The notes: generated from the sequence alone by a model not told the origin. DNA of 64,000 nt from Histoplasma ohiense (GCA_017607445.1 JAEVHH010000003.1:4030001-4094000), one strand, 5' to 3'; positions 1 to 11,660 are shown, counted from the first letter of the stretch. A program made the numbers and translations.

Positions 1-962
1 ACACTCTGATGCTGCAATCATTCAATTCAGATAAGCATACAATTCTTGAAACAGACATCTCAGATTATATAGTAGATGAGATACTAATGCAATATAATAA
101 TGAAGATATTCTATAATTTTGTATTTTCATCTCAAAAAAGATGTCATCTGTTGAATGCAACTATGAGATCTATTATAAGAAGCTTCTAGTGATCATACAA
201 TATCTTAAAGAATGAAAGTCTAAATTCATGAGTGTTGAGAGATTTGAGATTGTTACCAATCATAAGAATCTGAAATATTTCACAATTACTCATAAGTTTA
301 CTGAGAGGTATATATACTGATTATTGTTTCTTAGCTGATTCATCAATGACTGAGCACTCAGATTATGAAATCATATACAGCATTGTAGCTCAAGACTTCT
401 ACTGACTGAATATATCAAAGAATATACATCAGTTTGTACACAATTGTGATCACTGTGACTCAGTAACAGCATGATGTGAACAATGAAAAGAGATGTTGAA
501 ATCTCTGTCTATCTCTGAATAAATCTGATGTGATATAGCAATTGACTTTGCAGTTTCTCTATCTGAGAGTGAAGGTTCTATGAACATTCTAGTCATTGTT
601 GATTGTCTCAGCAAGAGTGTAATACTGCAACTCTGTGACAGAATGAATGCTGAAGTAGTTGTGAATATCTTTGTTCAGAGCTCATTCTATCATATACACA
701 GTCTATCTTCATTCATTGTATCAGATAGAGACAGTCAATTTGTCAGTGCACTCTGAATCTGTATATATCAGCTGCTAAGAATTGAACAAAAATTGTCAAC
801 AGTGTATCACTCAGAAACTGATAAAGTCACAGAGAGAATGATATAAATAGTAAAAAACATTCTTCATAAATTCTATAATTATATACAAAACAACTGAAGT
901 CATCTGCTATCACACATTGAGATTACAATCAATGACTGAGACTCTGTCACAACAGATATAAG
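1..962 (+). pseudogene. Family A gypsy pol remnant, RNase H to integrase core (element A-i, first half)
   Basis: This is the plus-strand 3' half of a Ty3/gypsy polyprotein, continuing at 7002 after the nested element A-ii. Near 45-300 a gypsy RNase H reads ETDISDYIVDE and later CNYEIYYKKLLVII. Near 540-860 an integrase core reads NILVIVDCLSKSVILQL, IVSDRDSQFVSAL and STVYHSETDKVTERM. Integrase would join the cDNA to the host chromosome. Several in-frame TGA codons break the frame, so it is not functional. It enters from beyond the left edge of the window. Confidence 0.85.
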
Positions 963-1475
963 TGTAACGGGCGTACTTCAATTAATGATTTGATACTATT
1001 CTAATTACAGATTACGAATTGATTAAGGAAAGAAAGAGAAAAGAAATCAGAAGAAAAGGTCATACAAAGAGGGTTTTTATAGAGGGAAATTCAGAGTGGA
1101 AGAATATCAGAAGCCACTTCACAGTGAAGTGCAGAGCAGAAGAACATTAAAGACTATGCAGAAGAATTGTTAGAAACTATACAAGTGCAGAGTGTGAGAT
1201 GAAAGAATCATTGAGAGCTACACAGAAGAATTGTTAGAAACTATATGAGTGTGAAGTGTGGAGTGAGAGAATCATTGAGAGCTATGTAGAAGAATTGTTA
1301 GAAATTACATGAGTGTGAAGCATGGAGTGGAAGAATGTTAAGAGCTATGTGAAAGAATCATTAGAGACTATGTGAGTGTGGAGCACAGAGTGGAAGAACA
1401 TCGAGAGTTACACATGATTGCAATGACAGAAGTTGATTGTGTAAGTTAATTGCTAACAGATGCTAACCCATCACA
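963..1475 (-). repeat. 3' LTR of A-ii
   Basis: Paired with 6484-6996 and of equal length. It contains diverged internal tandem units of about 60 bp built on GAAGAATTGTTAGAAACTA, also seen in all other family A LTRs. Confidence 0.93.
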
Positions 1476-1490
1476 TTATCCCCCTCTACT
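1476..1490 (-). other. Polypurine tract of A-ii
   Basis: Read on the minus strand this is AGTAGAGGGGGATAA directly before the LTR start TGTGATGGG. A purine run at this position primes plus-strand DNA synthesis in LTR elements. The same run recurs before other family A 3' LTRs (7626-7640, 63782-63796). Confidence 0.85.
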
Positions 1491-1491
1491 G

Positions 1492-4400
1492 AGATGAGTG
1501 AGGACTCATAGACATTGAGAGTGATGATGTCCTCCAAGACAGATACAGGTTCTCAGATTGAACAATCATATTCTACTCATTTAACAAGATATTCACAGTG
1601 GTGATGATTGATTCTATTGTCAAGAATTGCTTCAATTTCCCACTTGAGTTTATTATCTTCTTCTATAATGACAGATGACTGTCAATTGAAGATTCTCTGT
1701 GAGGGGAATGAATTCTCAACTGCAGATTGGAGCAGGTTCATATAAAAGACATTGTGAATGTCAGATGAAATGTTGAGTTGATAATTATGTATATCTAGCA
1801 CTTTCTTCACTGTATACTTGATGTGATGATAATCTAGTGTATGTGAGAGATGATCTGTTCTTATGTTCTTGAGATCTAGTCAGACTTTGTCTTCTATATA
1901 ATATTGAATTGCAGAACTTCTTCTGATGTTTATTTGATTCTCATAATCTTACTGAACACTGATCATTGAAGCTTCTGTTCATTCACAGATTTTCTTCAAC
2001 TTGCTCACAATGTTCTCTGCCATCTGTATGAAACTGTGGGCATACACAGTTTCTCAGGGAGTCTCAGAGAAGTTCAGAACCTCTAAGTTGTATTTATATA
2101 GAAGAAAGAATGAGCTTATGCCTGTCATAGCAGAATCTCAATCATTAATTACAATCTCAGCATGTGACAGCAGATTGCTTCAGTTGTTTTGTGTGTAATT
2201 GCAGAACTTACAGAGAATGTTCTTTATCATTTATATCATTCTCTCAGTAGCTTCATCAGTCTCTGAGTGATATGCTGTTGATAACTTTCATTCAATTCTT
2301 AATAATTGATATATGCAGACTCAGAGTGTGCTGATGAATTGACTGTCTCTATCTAATACAATGAATGAAGACAGACTGTGTATACAATAGAACAGGCTTC
2401 TGACAAAGACATCTGCAACTACTTCAATGTTTATCTTGTCACAGAGCTGTAGTATTACATTCTTGCTGAGTCAGTTGACAATGACTAGAATGTTTGTAGA
2501 ACCTTCACTTTCAGATAAGAAAACTGCAAAATCAATAGCTATATTATATCAAATTCAGTCAGAAATAGATAGAGGCTTCAGTATCTCTTTTCAGCATTCA
2601 TATTATACTGTCACTGAGCTGCAGCAATCACAGTTGTGTACAAACTGACATATGTCTTTCAATATATCTGACCAGTAGAATTCTCAGACAACAATATTAT
2701 ACATAATTTCATATTCTGAATATCTGATCATTGATGAGTCATGAATTTCTTGTATGATCTGTGTTTGTAGAGATTCTGAATTGAGGACTCATCATCTATC
2801 TCAAAAGCATAAGCAGTTGTCATTATTAATTGAATATGCTGAGATATCTGTTCTTGAGTATACATCTGTGAGGAATTGAGATGCTTTGCTTCATACAGCT
2901 TCAGCAGCTTGTTGTCAGAATTCATCTATCTCTACTGCTAGTCTTCATTGTTCTTTGAGTGAGGATTCTTGAGCTCAGAACTGATTTATATGTACATGAG
3001 ATTCATCTGATTGTATAAAACTTTCTATAATTGCAGAGTTGATTAATCAATACTCTCAGTGTTTTCATCTGTCATTCAAGTCATCAGATGATATATCTTG
3101 TTTTCAGTGAAACAGAGCATTCACAAGAGTGTTCTCTACTTCAGATCAATAACAAATTGTGAATGAAAAACAGCTAAGAAACAATAATCAATATATATGC
3201 CTCTCAGTGAGCTTACAAGTGATTGTGAAGTACTCTAGATTCTTATGATCAGTAACAATTTTGAATCTCTCAATACTTATGAGTTTAAATTCTCATTCTT
3301 CAAGACATTGTATGATCACTAGAAGCTTTTTATTGTAGATCTCATAGTTGCATTCAGTGAATGACATCTTTTTCAAGATAAAAATACAAGATTATAGAAC
3401 ATTTTTATTGTCATATTGCATCAGTGTCTCATCTACTACATAATCTGAGACATCTGTTTCAAGAATCATATGCTTATCTGAATTGAATGATTGCAGTATC
3501 AGAGTGTTTGTGAATATATACTTCAGCTTTTTGAATGCTGTGTCTGCTTTGTCAGTTCATTGAAATACAGCATCTTTTCAAATCAGATCTGTTAGTGATT
3601 GTATGATATTGAAGAAGTTCTTGATAAATCTTTGATAGAAGTTAGCAAACTCTAGAAAGCTTCTAGTCTCTTTTACTGAGACTGATGTCTCTCAGTTGAG
3701 AATTGTTTTCATCTTCTTAGAATTCATATATATGTCTTTTTCAGCTTCAATGATGAATTCTAGATAGATTATAGACTTGATCTCAAAGTTGCATTTGTCA
3801 ATGTCCACTTGCAGTTCAGCTTTTCATAGATGGTCAAGAACTTGTCATATATACTTACAGTGCTCAGTGAGCAATTCATCAGTGAAGATCAAGATATCAT
3901 TCATGTATACTGAGGCAATCTTATCAAGCAGATCTTATAGAACTCAGTTAATGTATTTCTGAAATGTATTCAGAGCATTCACTAATTCAAAGAGAGTCAC
4001 TGTTCATTCATATAATCTGTAATGCATACAAAAGACAGTTAGTCATTTGTCATCTTCATTAATTCTTATCTTGTAGAAGGCTGCAGAGATATCAAGTTTT
4101 GTAAATCATTTTGTTTTTTCTATTCATTTAAGTGTTTCATTGATGAGTGGAAGAAGATATTAATTCTTCTGTGTAATTTTGTTGAGTTTTCAATAGTCAA
4201 CACAGAATTGTAAGCTTTCTTCTGATTTCTTTACAAACAGTACAGATGCTGCAGTGAGTGAGTTGCTAATATAAATGAAGTCTTTGTCTAGTAATCTGTT
4301 GAGCATTTTTCATAGAATGAGAAGCTTGTTATGTGATATACTATAGAGAGAATCTCAGAATGATTGTGAGTTCTTACTGTCTTTCTTGATGAGTTTGATT

Positions 4401-5149
4401 GTATGATCTATACTGAGTTTTTGATGAGAGAGAAGCTTTTCAGCTTCTTTCTTGTTGAATATATTTGCAAAGTCTTTGTACAATTTAAGTAGTTTCTTGT
4501 ACAGTTTCTTGAAGTCTTTGAGTTCTAACTTTTCTAACATTTTCTTGATATTCATCATGCTAGCAGTGAACACTTGGATGTTCTTCTTCTCATGCACTTG
4601 ATAGATTAGTAGTTTGTACATTTTCACTGATATCTGAATGAGATCAGTGGTTCTATTGACATTCTTCTCATAAACACAGTCATCTTCTGAGAAAATAAGG
4701 CAGTGATTGTATACATTCAACAAGGTTTCAAATTCTGTGAGCTATGATAGGCTGAGTATTAGATCATATTCAAGGTCTTGTATTTCATATACATATACAT
4801 TCTTTTTCTCATGTTCTTCTATATTGATATTAAATCTTATCATGTTGTAGAAGGTGGATTCTCTGAGGCTGTCAAATTCACTGAGTTTATACAGTTTGAA
4901 AAAGAGAATACACTGAAGCTTATGCTTCTCAATCAGCTGAATGTCTATAAGAGTGTAGTGAAGAAAACCACTGTCTATCATTGCTTGTATGTTGACTAAG
5001 TTATTTACAATAGCAGAGATCATGATTGTGTCTGTTTGTATTTTCTGCTCAAATCTTCAGCTAGTTTTTTGCTTCTTGAGCTTTTGTCTGTATTTTAAAG
5101 TGAGAGCTTGTCTTTTCTCTGTTCTTGTCTATCCACAGATGATGCAGTG
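1492..5149 (-). pseudogene. Family A pol remnant (protease, RT, RNase H, integrase, chromodomain)
   Basis: Minus-strand polyprotein with many stops. The protease retains its AMIDSG active-site motif near 4960-4980 and continues DIQLIEKHKL. The RT catalytic region near 3890-3915 reads VYMNDILIF where gypsy elements have VYxDDxLIF, so the first catalytic Asp is Asn. RNase H and integrase lie between about 3500 and 2000 (compare 1-962). A chromodomain near 1570-1700 reads WEIEAILDNRINHHHCEYLVK followed by TGA. Integrase chromodomains steer insertion to methylated-histone chromatin in chromoviruses. Clearly non-coding now. Confidence 0.88.
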
Positions 5150-6108
5150 TTCATGTGTGTGAGGGGTTTACTCAGAGTGATCATATTCAAACATTGATTT
5201 GTGAAGTGCTCTGACTTGTTGCAGTATATGCAGACTTCTCTGATGATTTAATTGATGATATTCTTCTCTGAGACATTGAAGACTCTTGAGTGACTTGCAT
5301 TCATATGTGGAATTTAGTTCATTGATTCTAGTTTGAAGGTGGAGAGTGCTGCAGAGTGGTTTGAAATGTATGTATTTGTTCAGTGAAATCCTCTATAATT
5401 TTGAAGTGTGTGAAACTGAGACAGATCATTGTTCAACAGATGAAGATTAGTACAGAATTCACTGTATATTGAGAGCTTTGAATACTCTATACTTTGATTA
5501 TGCAATTGAAAGTTCAAGTTTTTGAATAATATATTGATCTTGATAGTGTTGTCTCAGTCTTGCTCATCTGCTTCTAGAAGTTTGTGATTGAATTCAGAAA
5601 GATAAGTTATCAATGTGACATTCATCTGATGAGTCTGATTAAATCAGTTCAATATCTTGACTTGAAGTGTAGAATTGAGAAAGAGAGAGTTGAGTTGTCA
5701 GAAGACTAGCTCTGATGTATGCTGATGATTCTGACAATGACTCATTCAGAGTTGGAATTTTGCTAATGTGTCATCATTCAATCTGCTATAGATATATCAT
5801 GCTTGATTGAATAGCAAGTCTATTGCTTATTCATTGATGTTCAATTTGATGTTCACTTTTGATTTTCATGTGAGATAGAGTGCTAGATTTTTCTTGTATT
5901 TATTGAGGATTGAGAGCTTCTCTCTTGAGAGCTTTTCATGAGATGTGAGTGTAGAAGAAATGATGAATGTGAGAATGTTCATCTCAGCAAATTATTGTTG
6001 CAATTCAGTCATCTGTAGTGTCTGCTACTGAAGAATGCTTCATAGATCTAAGTTATCATCTACTGTATTTGAATGTGACAGATGTTTGTAGAATTGTTCA
6101 TAGTTCAT
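5150..6108 (-). pseudogene. Family A gag remnant with CCHC zinc knuckle
   Basis: Likely start is the ATG at 6106-6108 (MNYEQFYKHLSHSNTVDDN). A nucleic-acid-binding zinc knuckle of spacing CX2CX4HX4C lies at 5191-5232 (CIYCNKSEHFTNQC). Gag would form the virus-like particle and package the transcript. The frame has several stops, mostly TGA. The same knuckle region recurs in A-v (near 39930) and A-vi (near 51570). Confidence 0.82.
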
Positions 6109-6280
6109 TTCAATATCTAAGAATATGTAATAATAATATAAAAAAAGAAATATTTGTAGACATTTGATTCTCTCACAGACACTATTCACAGTGTTGCAGC
6201 ACTAAGCTTGATCAAGCTTCTTCATAAACACTATTCACAGTGTTATGATTTGTAGACACTTGAGTCTTGTAGAATATGAT

Positions 6281-6470
6281 TGATTATATTTCAGATGTTT
6301 AGACATGATGATCTATATAACTAACAATAAAAGCACTCAGACTTATGAGAGATCTCTTGTAATGACTAGACACTCAGATCTGTAAACAACACACTCAGAT
6401 GTAAGAATTGATAACAACACACTCAGATATAAGAACTAATAATGAGACACTCAGATCTTAAACACAGAAG
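6281..6470 (-). repeat. Leader repeat between 5' LTR and gag of family A
   Basis: Imperfect short repeats based on ACACTCAGAT with TAAGAA spacers lie in the untranslated leader between the 5' LTR and gag. They recur in A-v (about 41040-41200) and A-vi (about 52660-52840). No coding potential is visible. Confidence 0.6.
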
Positions 6471-6483
6471 AATCAATTCATAA
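6471..6483 (-). promoter_or_regulatory. Primer-binding site of A-ii, complementary to its own LTR
   Basis: The 13 bases adjoining the 5' LTR (minus strand TTATGAATTGATT) are the exact reverse complement of sense-strand LTR sequence at 6533-6545. No CCA-type tRNA 3' end is evident. This layout matches Tf1-type self-priming, where the 5' end of the element's own RNA primes reverse transcription. A-vi shows the same pairing with a different decayed base (52832-52844). Confidence 0.65.
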
Positions 6484-6996
6484 TATAACAGACATACTTC
6501 AATTAACAATTTGATACTATTCTAATTACAGATTATGAATTGATTAAGGAAAGAAAGAGAAAAGAAATCAGAAGAAAAGATTGTATGAAGAGGATTTTTA
6601 TAAAGAGAAATTCAGAGTGAAAGAATATCAGAAGCTGCTTCACAGTGAAGCACAGAGTGGAAGAATGTTAAGAGCTACACAGAAGAATTGTTAGAAACTA
6701 TACAAGTGCAGAATATGAAATGAAAGAATCATTGAGAGCTATATGAAAGAATTGTTAGAAACTACACAAGCACAGAGCATGAGGCAGAAGAATCATTGAG
6801 AGCTATGTAAAAGAATTGTTAGAAACTACACAAGTGCGGAGCACAGAGTGAAAGAATATTAAGAGCTACACAGAAGAATTATTAAAGACTATACAAGTGT
6901 AGAGCACAGAGCAGAAGAACATCGAGGGTTACACATGATTGCAATGACAGAAGTTGATTGCATAAGTTAATTGCTAATGAGTGCTAACCCGTCACA
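6484..6996 (-). repeat. 5' LTR of A-ii
   Basis: Equal in length to 963-1475. Its outer end begins TATAACAGAC where intact copies have TGTAACGGGC, showing G-to-A decay. The right boundary ...CCCGTCACA is followed by the target duplication ATAAG. Confidence 0.93.
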
Positions 6997-7001
6997 ATAA
7001 G

Positions 7002-7640
7002 CTCATTCTTTCTTCTGTATAGATACAATTTAGAAGTTCTAGACTTTTCTGAGAATCTCTGAGAAATCATGTACATCCACAGTCTCATACAAATGGCAGA
7101 TAACATTATGAGCAAGCTTAAGAAAGCTCATGAATAGACAGAAGCTTTCATAATCAGTATTTAATAAAATTATGAAAATCAAACAAATATCAGAAGAAGT
7201 TCTGCAATCTGATATTATGTAGAAAACAAAATCTGATTAGATTTCAAGAATATAAAGACAGATTATCTCTTGCATACACTGAATTACTATCACATCAAAT
7301 ATACTGTGACAGAGGTGCTAGACATATATGATTATTGACTTGACATTTCATCAGACATTTATGATGTCTTTCACACAAATCTGCTTCAATCTGCAGCTGA
7401 GAATTCATTTCCTTCACAGAGAATCTCTGACTGACAGCCACTCATCATTATAGAAGAAGATAATGAACTTGAATGAAAGATTGAAGCAATTCTTAATGAT
7501 AGAATCAATCATCATTGTTGTGAATATTTTGTCAAATGAATAGAATACAATCATCTGATCTGGGAATCTGTGTCTGTCTTGAAAAATACTGTCACTCTCA
7601 ATGTCTATGAGTCATCACTTATTTCAGTAGAGAGGGATAA
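7002..7640 (+). pseudogene. Family A integrase C-terminus and chromodomain (A-i, second half)
   Basis: Resumes the A-i polyprotein after A-ii. Integrase tail lies near 7002-7420 and a chromodomain near 7450-7600 (KIEAILNDRINHHCCEYFVK, then TGA, IEYNHLIWESVSVL). The chromodomain runs almost to the polypurine tract AGTAGAGAGGGATAA, so family A has no room for an extra gene downstream of pol, unlike families B, C and D. Confidence 0.83.
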
Positions 7641-8034
7641 TGTGATGGATTAGCATCTGTTAGTAGTTAACTTACACAATCAATCTCTTCTATCTTATAT
7701 TTCATATTTGTGTACATCTACTCATCTCTGTTATTGTGTTCTGTATTTATGTAGTCTCTAATAATTCTTCTGTGTAATCTCTTCTGTCTTGCATTTTGTG
7801 CTTGTGTAGTTCTAACAATTCTTCCACATAATTCTCAACATTCTTTCACTTCATATTTTGCTTCATGCTTCACTGTGAAGTGGCTTCTAATATTCTTCTG
7901 CTCTGATCTTCTCTCTATAAAAATCCTCTTTATATGATCTTTTCTTCTGATCTTTTTTCTCTTTCTTTTCTTAATCAATTTGTAATCTGTATTTAGAATA
8001 GTGCTAGATCATTAATCGAAGTACATCTATTACA
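7641..8034 (+). repeat. 3' LTR of A-i (394 bp)
   Basis: Starts TGTGATGGATTAGC after the polypurine tract and ends ...ATCTATTACA. It is shorter than the 513-597 bp LTRs of other family A copies because it holds fewer internal units. The A-iii LTR at 26773-27166 has the same length, suggesting a shared subfamily. Confidence 0.88.
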
Positions 8035-8202
8035 AAAAGATTATATAAAAAGAATTTTTATAGAGAAAAGTTCAGAGTGAAAGAATATCAAAAGTCATTT
8101 CACAGTGAAGTACAAAGCAGAAAAATGTTAAAAGCTATACAGAAGAGTTGTTAGAAACTATATAAATATAAAATATGAAGTGAAGAAATCATTGAAAGCT
8201 AT
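8035..8202 (-). repeat. Older family A LTR fragment
   Basis: Resembles the middle of the family A LTR in the orientation seen at 963 (AGAATTTTTATAGAG, then GAAGAGTTGTTAGAAACTA). It is cut by A-i on the left and meets a family C LTR end on the right. It is more decayed than the other LTRs, so probably older. Confidence 0.7.
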
Positions 8203-8280
8203 TGTAATAGATGCAACGGAAATATCTATATTAGAAAATAACTACATAGCGATAGAAAGGCATAGAATATGAAGAACAAA
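8203..8280 (+). repeat. Family C LTR end fragment
   Basis: Begins TGTAATAGATGCAACGG and matches the reverse complement of the right end of the C-ii LTR (29350-29620) for roughly 60 bases, then stops at the MULE-like element. Confidence 0.6.
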
Positions 8281-8449
8281 TAGACTGGCTGTGTGATCAT
8301 GCATGAGACTGGGACTAAATATTTCTTCAGTTCCATTATCAAATTTCTTAGTTCTGGTTCCATATAGTGTTTATTAAATTAGTCACTTTACACTGTTTAT
8401 ATTATAAATCTAGTCTCAGATCATGTTCTTCTTATAAATTACTGATTCT

Positions 8450-8494
8450 GGTCTCATTTGGTCCCATTTTGTTAAAATGGGACCAAATGGGACC
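8450..8494. repeat. 45-bp hairpin in MULE-like copy I
   Basis: Inverted repeat with 21-base arms around GTT, built on GGTCCCATTT units. One arm base has decayed (GGTCTC). The same hairpin is at 9681-9725 and 56753-56797. Confidence 0.85.
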
Positions 8495-8600
8495 ATGATT
8501 TACCCTATATAGATGATATAATGCTATGAGTGTTACCAAAAATCATTATCTATCAAAAGAAGTTTAGTGTGTTTATGCTCTAGTTCTATTTTGAACTAGT

Positions 8601-9345
8601 AATGATAGTGATAGATAGATTCGCCGCGGTAGATAGGTTGGCAGCGATAGATTAGCAGCGATAGATTAGCAGCGATAGATTAGCAGCGATAGATTAGCAG
8701 CGATAGATTAGCAGCGATAGATTAGCAGCGATAGATAGATTAGCAGCAGCAATAGATTAGCAGCGATAGATAGATTGGCAGCAGCAATAGATTAGCAGCA
8801 ATAGATAGATTGGCAGTGGTAGATAAATTGGCAGCGATAGATAGGTTGGCAGCGATAGATTAGCAGTGATAGATTAGCAGCGATAGATTAGCAGCGATAG
8901 ATAGATTGGCAGTGATAGATAGATTGGCAGCGATAGATTAGCAGTGATAGATAGCTTAGTAGTGAGGGATAGCTTAGCAGCGAGGGATAGCTTAGCAGCG
9001 AGGGATAGCTTAGCAGTGAGAGATAGCTTAGCAGTGAGGGATAGCTTAGCAGCGAAGGATAGCTTAGCAGTGAGGGATAGATTGGCAGCGGCGATAGATT
9101 AGCAGCGATAGATAGATTAGCAGTGATAGATAGATTGACAGCAGTGATAGATTAGCAGCAATAGATAGATTGGCAGTGGTAGATAAATTGGCAGCAATAG
9201 ATAGGTTGGCAGCGATAGATAGGTTGGCAGCGATAGCTTAGCAGCGAGGGATAGCTTGCAGCAATAGATAGGTTGGCAGCGGCGATAGCTTAGCAGCGAG
9301 GGATAGCTTAGCAGCAATAGATTGGTTGACAGCACTAGATAGAGG
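8601..9345. repeat. Minisatellite array in copy I
   Basis: Units are mainly 14 bp (GATAGATTAGCAGC) and 18 bp (GATAGATAGATTGGCAGC or GAGGGATAGCTTAGCAGC), the longer form having an extra GATA-like step. Variation among CAGCGAT, CAGCAAT and CAGTGAT is what CpG decay produces. Open frames across it are repeat artefacts. Confidence 0.93.
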
Positions 9346-9680
9346 CGATATCTCCACCAATCATATCATCAGATTGATATCTAAGATATGTATTATATAA
9401 TCATCAGAACAGGACCAAACCTCAGTCAAAATCATAGTCAGTCCCAGGTCATGTTCTTATTTTTGATAGTCAGTCACTTTACATGAAATATCAAGATTTA
9501 TTAGTCTCATTTCACTCATGTTCTAATAATTCTAGTCACTTTACACTCTCATTCTGATTCTGGTTCCACTGAAAATCACACCAAGAAATGGACTGGGACC
9601 AAATCAAACCAAATCAAACATGAAATTCATGGTCCCACTGGCCAGCCTAGATCATGTTCTTCTTATAAATTACTGATTCT

Positions 9681-9725
9681 GGTCCCATTTGGTCCCATTT
9701 TGTTAAAATGGAACCAAATGGGACC
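9681..9725. repeat. 45-bp hairpin in MULE-like copy II
   Basis: Same inverted repeat as 8450-8494, with one decayed base in the right arm (GGAACC). Confidence 0.85.
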
Positions 9726-9831
9726 ATGATTTACCCTATATAGATGATATAATGCTATGAGTGTTACCAAAAATCATTATCTATCAAAAGAAGTTTAGTG
9801 TATTTATGCTCTAGTTCTATTTTGAACTAGT

Positions 9832-10726
9832 AATGATAGTGATAGATAGATTCGCCGCGGTAGATAGGTTGGCAGCAATAGATTAGCAGCGATAGATTAG
9901 CAGCGATAGATAGATTAGCAGCAGCAATAGATTAGCAACAATAGATAGATTGGCAGCAGCAATAGATTAGCAGCAATAGATAGATTGGCAGTGGTAGATA
10001 AATTGGCAGCGATAGATAGGTTGGCAGCGATAGATTAGCAGTGATAGATTAGCAGCGATAGATTAGCAGCGATAGATAGATTGGCAGTGATAGATAGATT
10101 GGCAGCGATAGATTAGCAGTGATAGATAGCTTAGTAGTGAGGGATAGCTTAGCAGCGAGGGATAGCTTAGCAGCGAGGGATAGCTTAGCAGTGAGAGATA
10201 GCTTAGCAGTGAGGGATAGCTTAGCAGCGAAGGATAGCTTAGCAGCGAGGGATAGATTGGCAGCAGCAATAGATTAGCAGCGATAGATAGATTGGCAGCA
10301 GCGATAGATTAGCAGCAATAGATTAGCAGCAATAGATTGGCAGCAATAGATAGATTGACAGTGGTAGATAAATTGGCAGCGATAGATAGATTCGCCGCGG
10401 TAGATAGGTTGGCAGCGATAGATTAGCAGCGATAGATTGGCAGTGATAGCTTAGCAGCGAGGGATAGCTTAGCAGTGAGGGATAGATTGGCAGCGGCGAT
10501 AGATTAGCAGCGATAGATAGATTAGCAGCGATAGATAGATTGACAGCAGCGATAGATTAGCAGCAATAGATAGATTGACAGTGGTAGATAAATTGGCAGC
10601 GATAGATAGATTCGCCGCGGTAGATAGGTTGGCAGCGATAGATTAGCAGCGATAGATTGGCAGTGATAGCTTAGCAGCGAGGGATAGCTTAGCAGCAATA
10701 GATTGGTTGACAGCACTAGATAGGGG
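9832..10726. repeat. Minisatellite array in copy II
   Basis: Same 14/18-bp units as copy I. It includes three occurrences of the word GATTCGCCGCGGTAGATAGG, so the array was partly rebuilt by internal duplication. Confidence 0.93.
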
Positions 10727-11030
10727 CGATATCTCCACCAATCATATCATCAGATTGATATCTAAGATATGTATTATATAATCATCAGAATGGGACCAAA
10801 CCTCAGTCAAAATCATAGTCAGTCCCAGGTCATGTTCTTATTTTTGATAGTCAGTCACTTTACATGAAATATCAAGATTTATTAGTCTCATTTCACTCAT
10901 GTTCTAATAATTCTAGTCACTTTACACTCTCATTCTGATCCTGGTTTCACTGAAAATCATGCAAAGAAATGGACTGGGACCAAATCAAACCAAATCAAAC
11001 ATGAAATTCATGATCCCACTGATCAGTCTA

Positions 11031-11660
11031 GTCAATAAATTGTAGCAGCTTATGCAGTTATCTCTGTTGTATCATTCACTGAAGTAATTATCTACACAGC
11101 ACAGTATCAAAGACATTTTGTACATTCATTGTGATCATGAATATCTTCTTGTTTTATGTGAAGACTGTCTTCATCTCATGAATGAAAGCAGTTATTAGAT
11201 TCATTGCAGATTGTCTGAGCAGTATCTCTTCATACTGTAAGCTGACTATATTATGAATGAGTGTTGTATACATCAATTGTCTTGCAACAATGTGTTTCAG
11301 TTTTTTGAAGATTACTGAGAGAAGAGTAATAGATCTTCAGAAATGAACTAAGCTTCTGTCTCTCTTATCTATCTTGAATATCATTGTCATCTCTGTCAGC
11401 TTTCAGATTTGTGGGAAGTGACAGAGCTGAAGACAGCAGTTGTATAGCTGCTGTACAAAAAAAAACATATACTATCAGTATATTTTGAACAGCTGCACTG
11501 TGATTTCATCTGTGTCTGAAGAGATACTCTGTACTTCAATGATGTTGTGCTTTATCTTCTTCATCTCAACTCAGAGATCTCACATTGTACTACATTCATT
11601 TCAGCTTACATTATCTTGCAATGAATCAAGAGCTTTCAACATTTTTCTGTCTATAAATCT
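11031..11660 (-). pseudogene. LINE reverse-transcriptase fragment (Tad/I-like)
   Basis: Minus-strand translation gives the fungal LINE RT order: SSDTDEITVQLFKIY, then QLCHFPQI, RDRSLVHF with SITLLSVIFKKLKHIVARQL, SAMNLITAFIHEMKTVF and ITMNVQNVFDTVLCR, i.e. the region around the first catalytic motif of the RT palm. Several stops break it. Both ends are cut, by the MULE-like element on the left and family E sequence on the right. Whether it belongs to the LINE family at 50212 cannot be told because the two fragments do not overlap. Confidence 0.75.

Larger units (their letters stand above)
963..6996 (-). mobile_element. Complete family A Ty3/gypsy chromovirus A-ii, inserted in A-i
   Basis: The element has two 513-bp LTRs (963-1475 and 6484-6996) and a 5-bp target duplication ATAAG (958-962 and 6997-7001). 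On the minus strand the order is 5' LTR, primer site, leader, gag, protease, reverse transcriptase, RNase H, integrase, chromodomain, polypurine tract, 3' LTR. LTR ends are near-inverted (TGTAACGGG.../...CCCGTCACA). Removing it and one ATAAG rejoins A-i in register. Coding frames are broken mostly by TGA, so it is dead or dependent on other copies. Confidence 0.95.
8281..11030 (+). mobile_element. MULE-like non-autonomous element, copies I and II in tandem
   Basis: Outer end TAGACTGGCTGTGTGATCATG resembles the inverted opposite end (TAGACTGATCAGTGGGATCATG). Each copy has a left arm with a 45-bp inverted repeat, a GATA-rich minisatellite core and a right arm ending near CATGAAATTCATG. The stretch from about 8423 recurs from about 9651, so this is an internal tandem duplication or two joined insertions. 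No transposase gene is seen. Class is inferred from terminal repeats plus the 9-bp duplication at copy III (55420-56966). Confidence 0.68.

Noticed and set aside
4778..4999. Open frame on the plus strand, repeated at 51119-51340
   Set aside because: It is the reverse of the family A protease frame; similarity between copies follows from the element.
9117..9335. Leu/Ser/Tyr-rich open frames in the satellite arrays (also 10063-10269, 10522-10716, 55708-55950)
   Set aside because: Periodic peptides come from the 14/18-bp minisatellite lacking stops on one strand.
8601..10726. CRISPR-like array
   Set aside because: Units are contiguous with no unique spacers, inside a transposon of an apparently eukaryotic genome.
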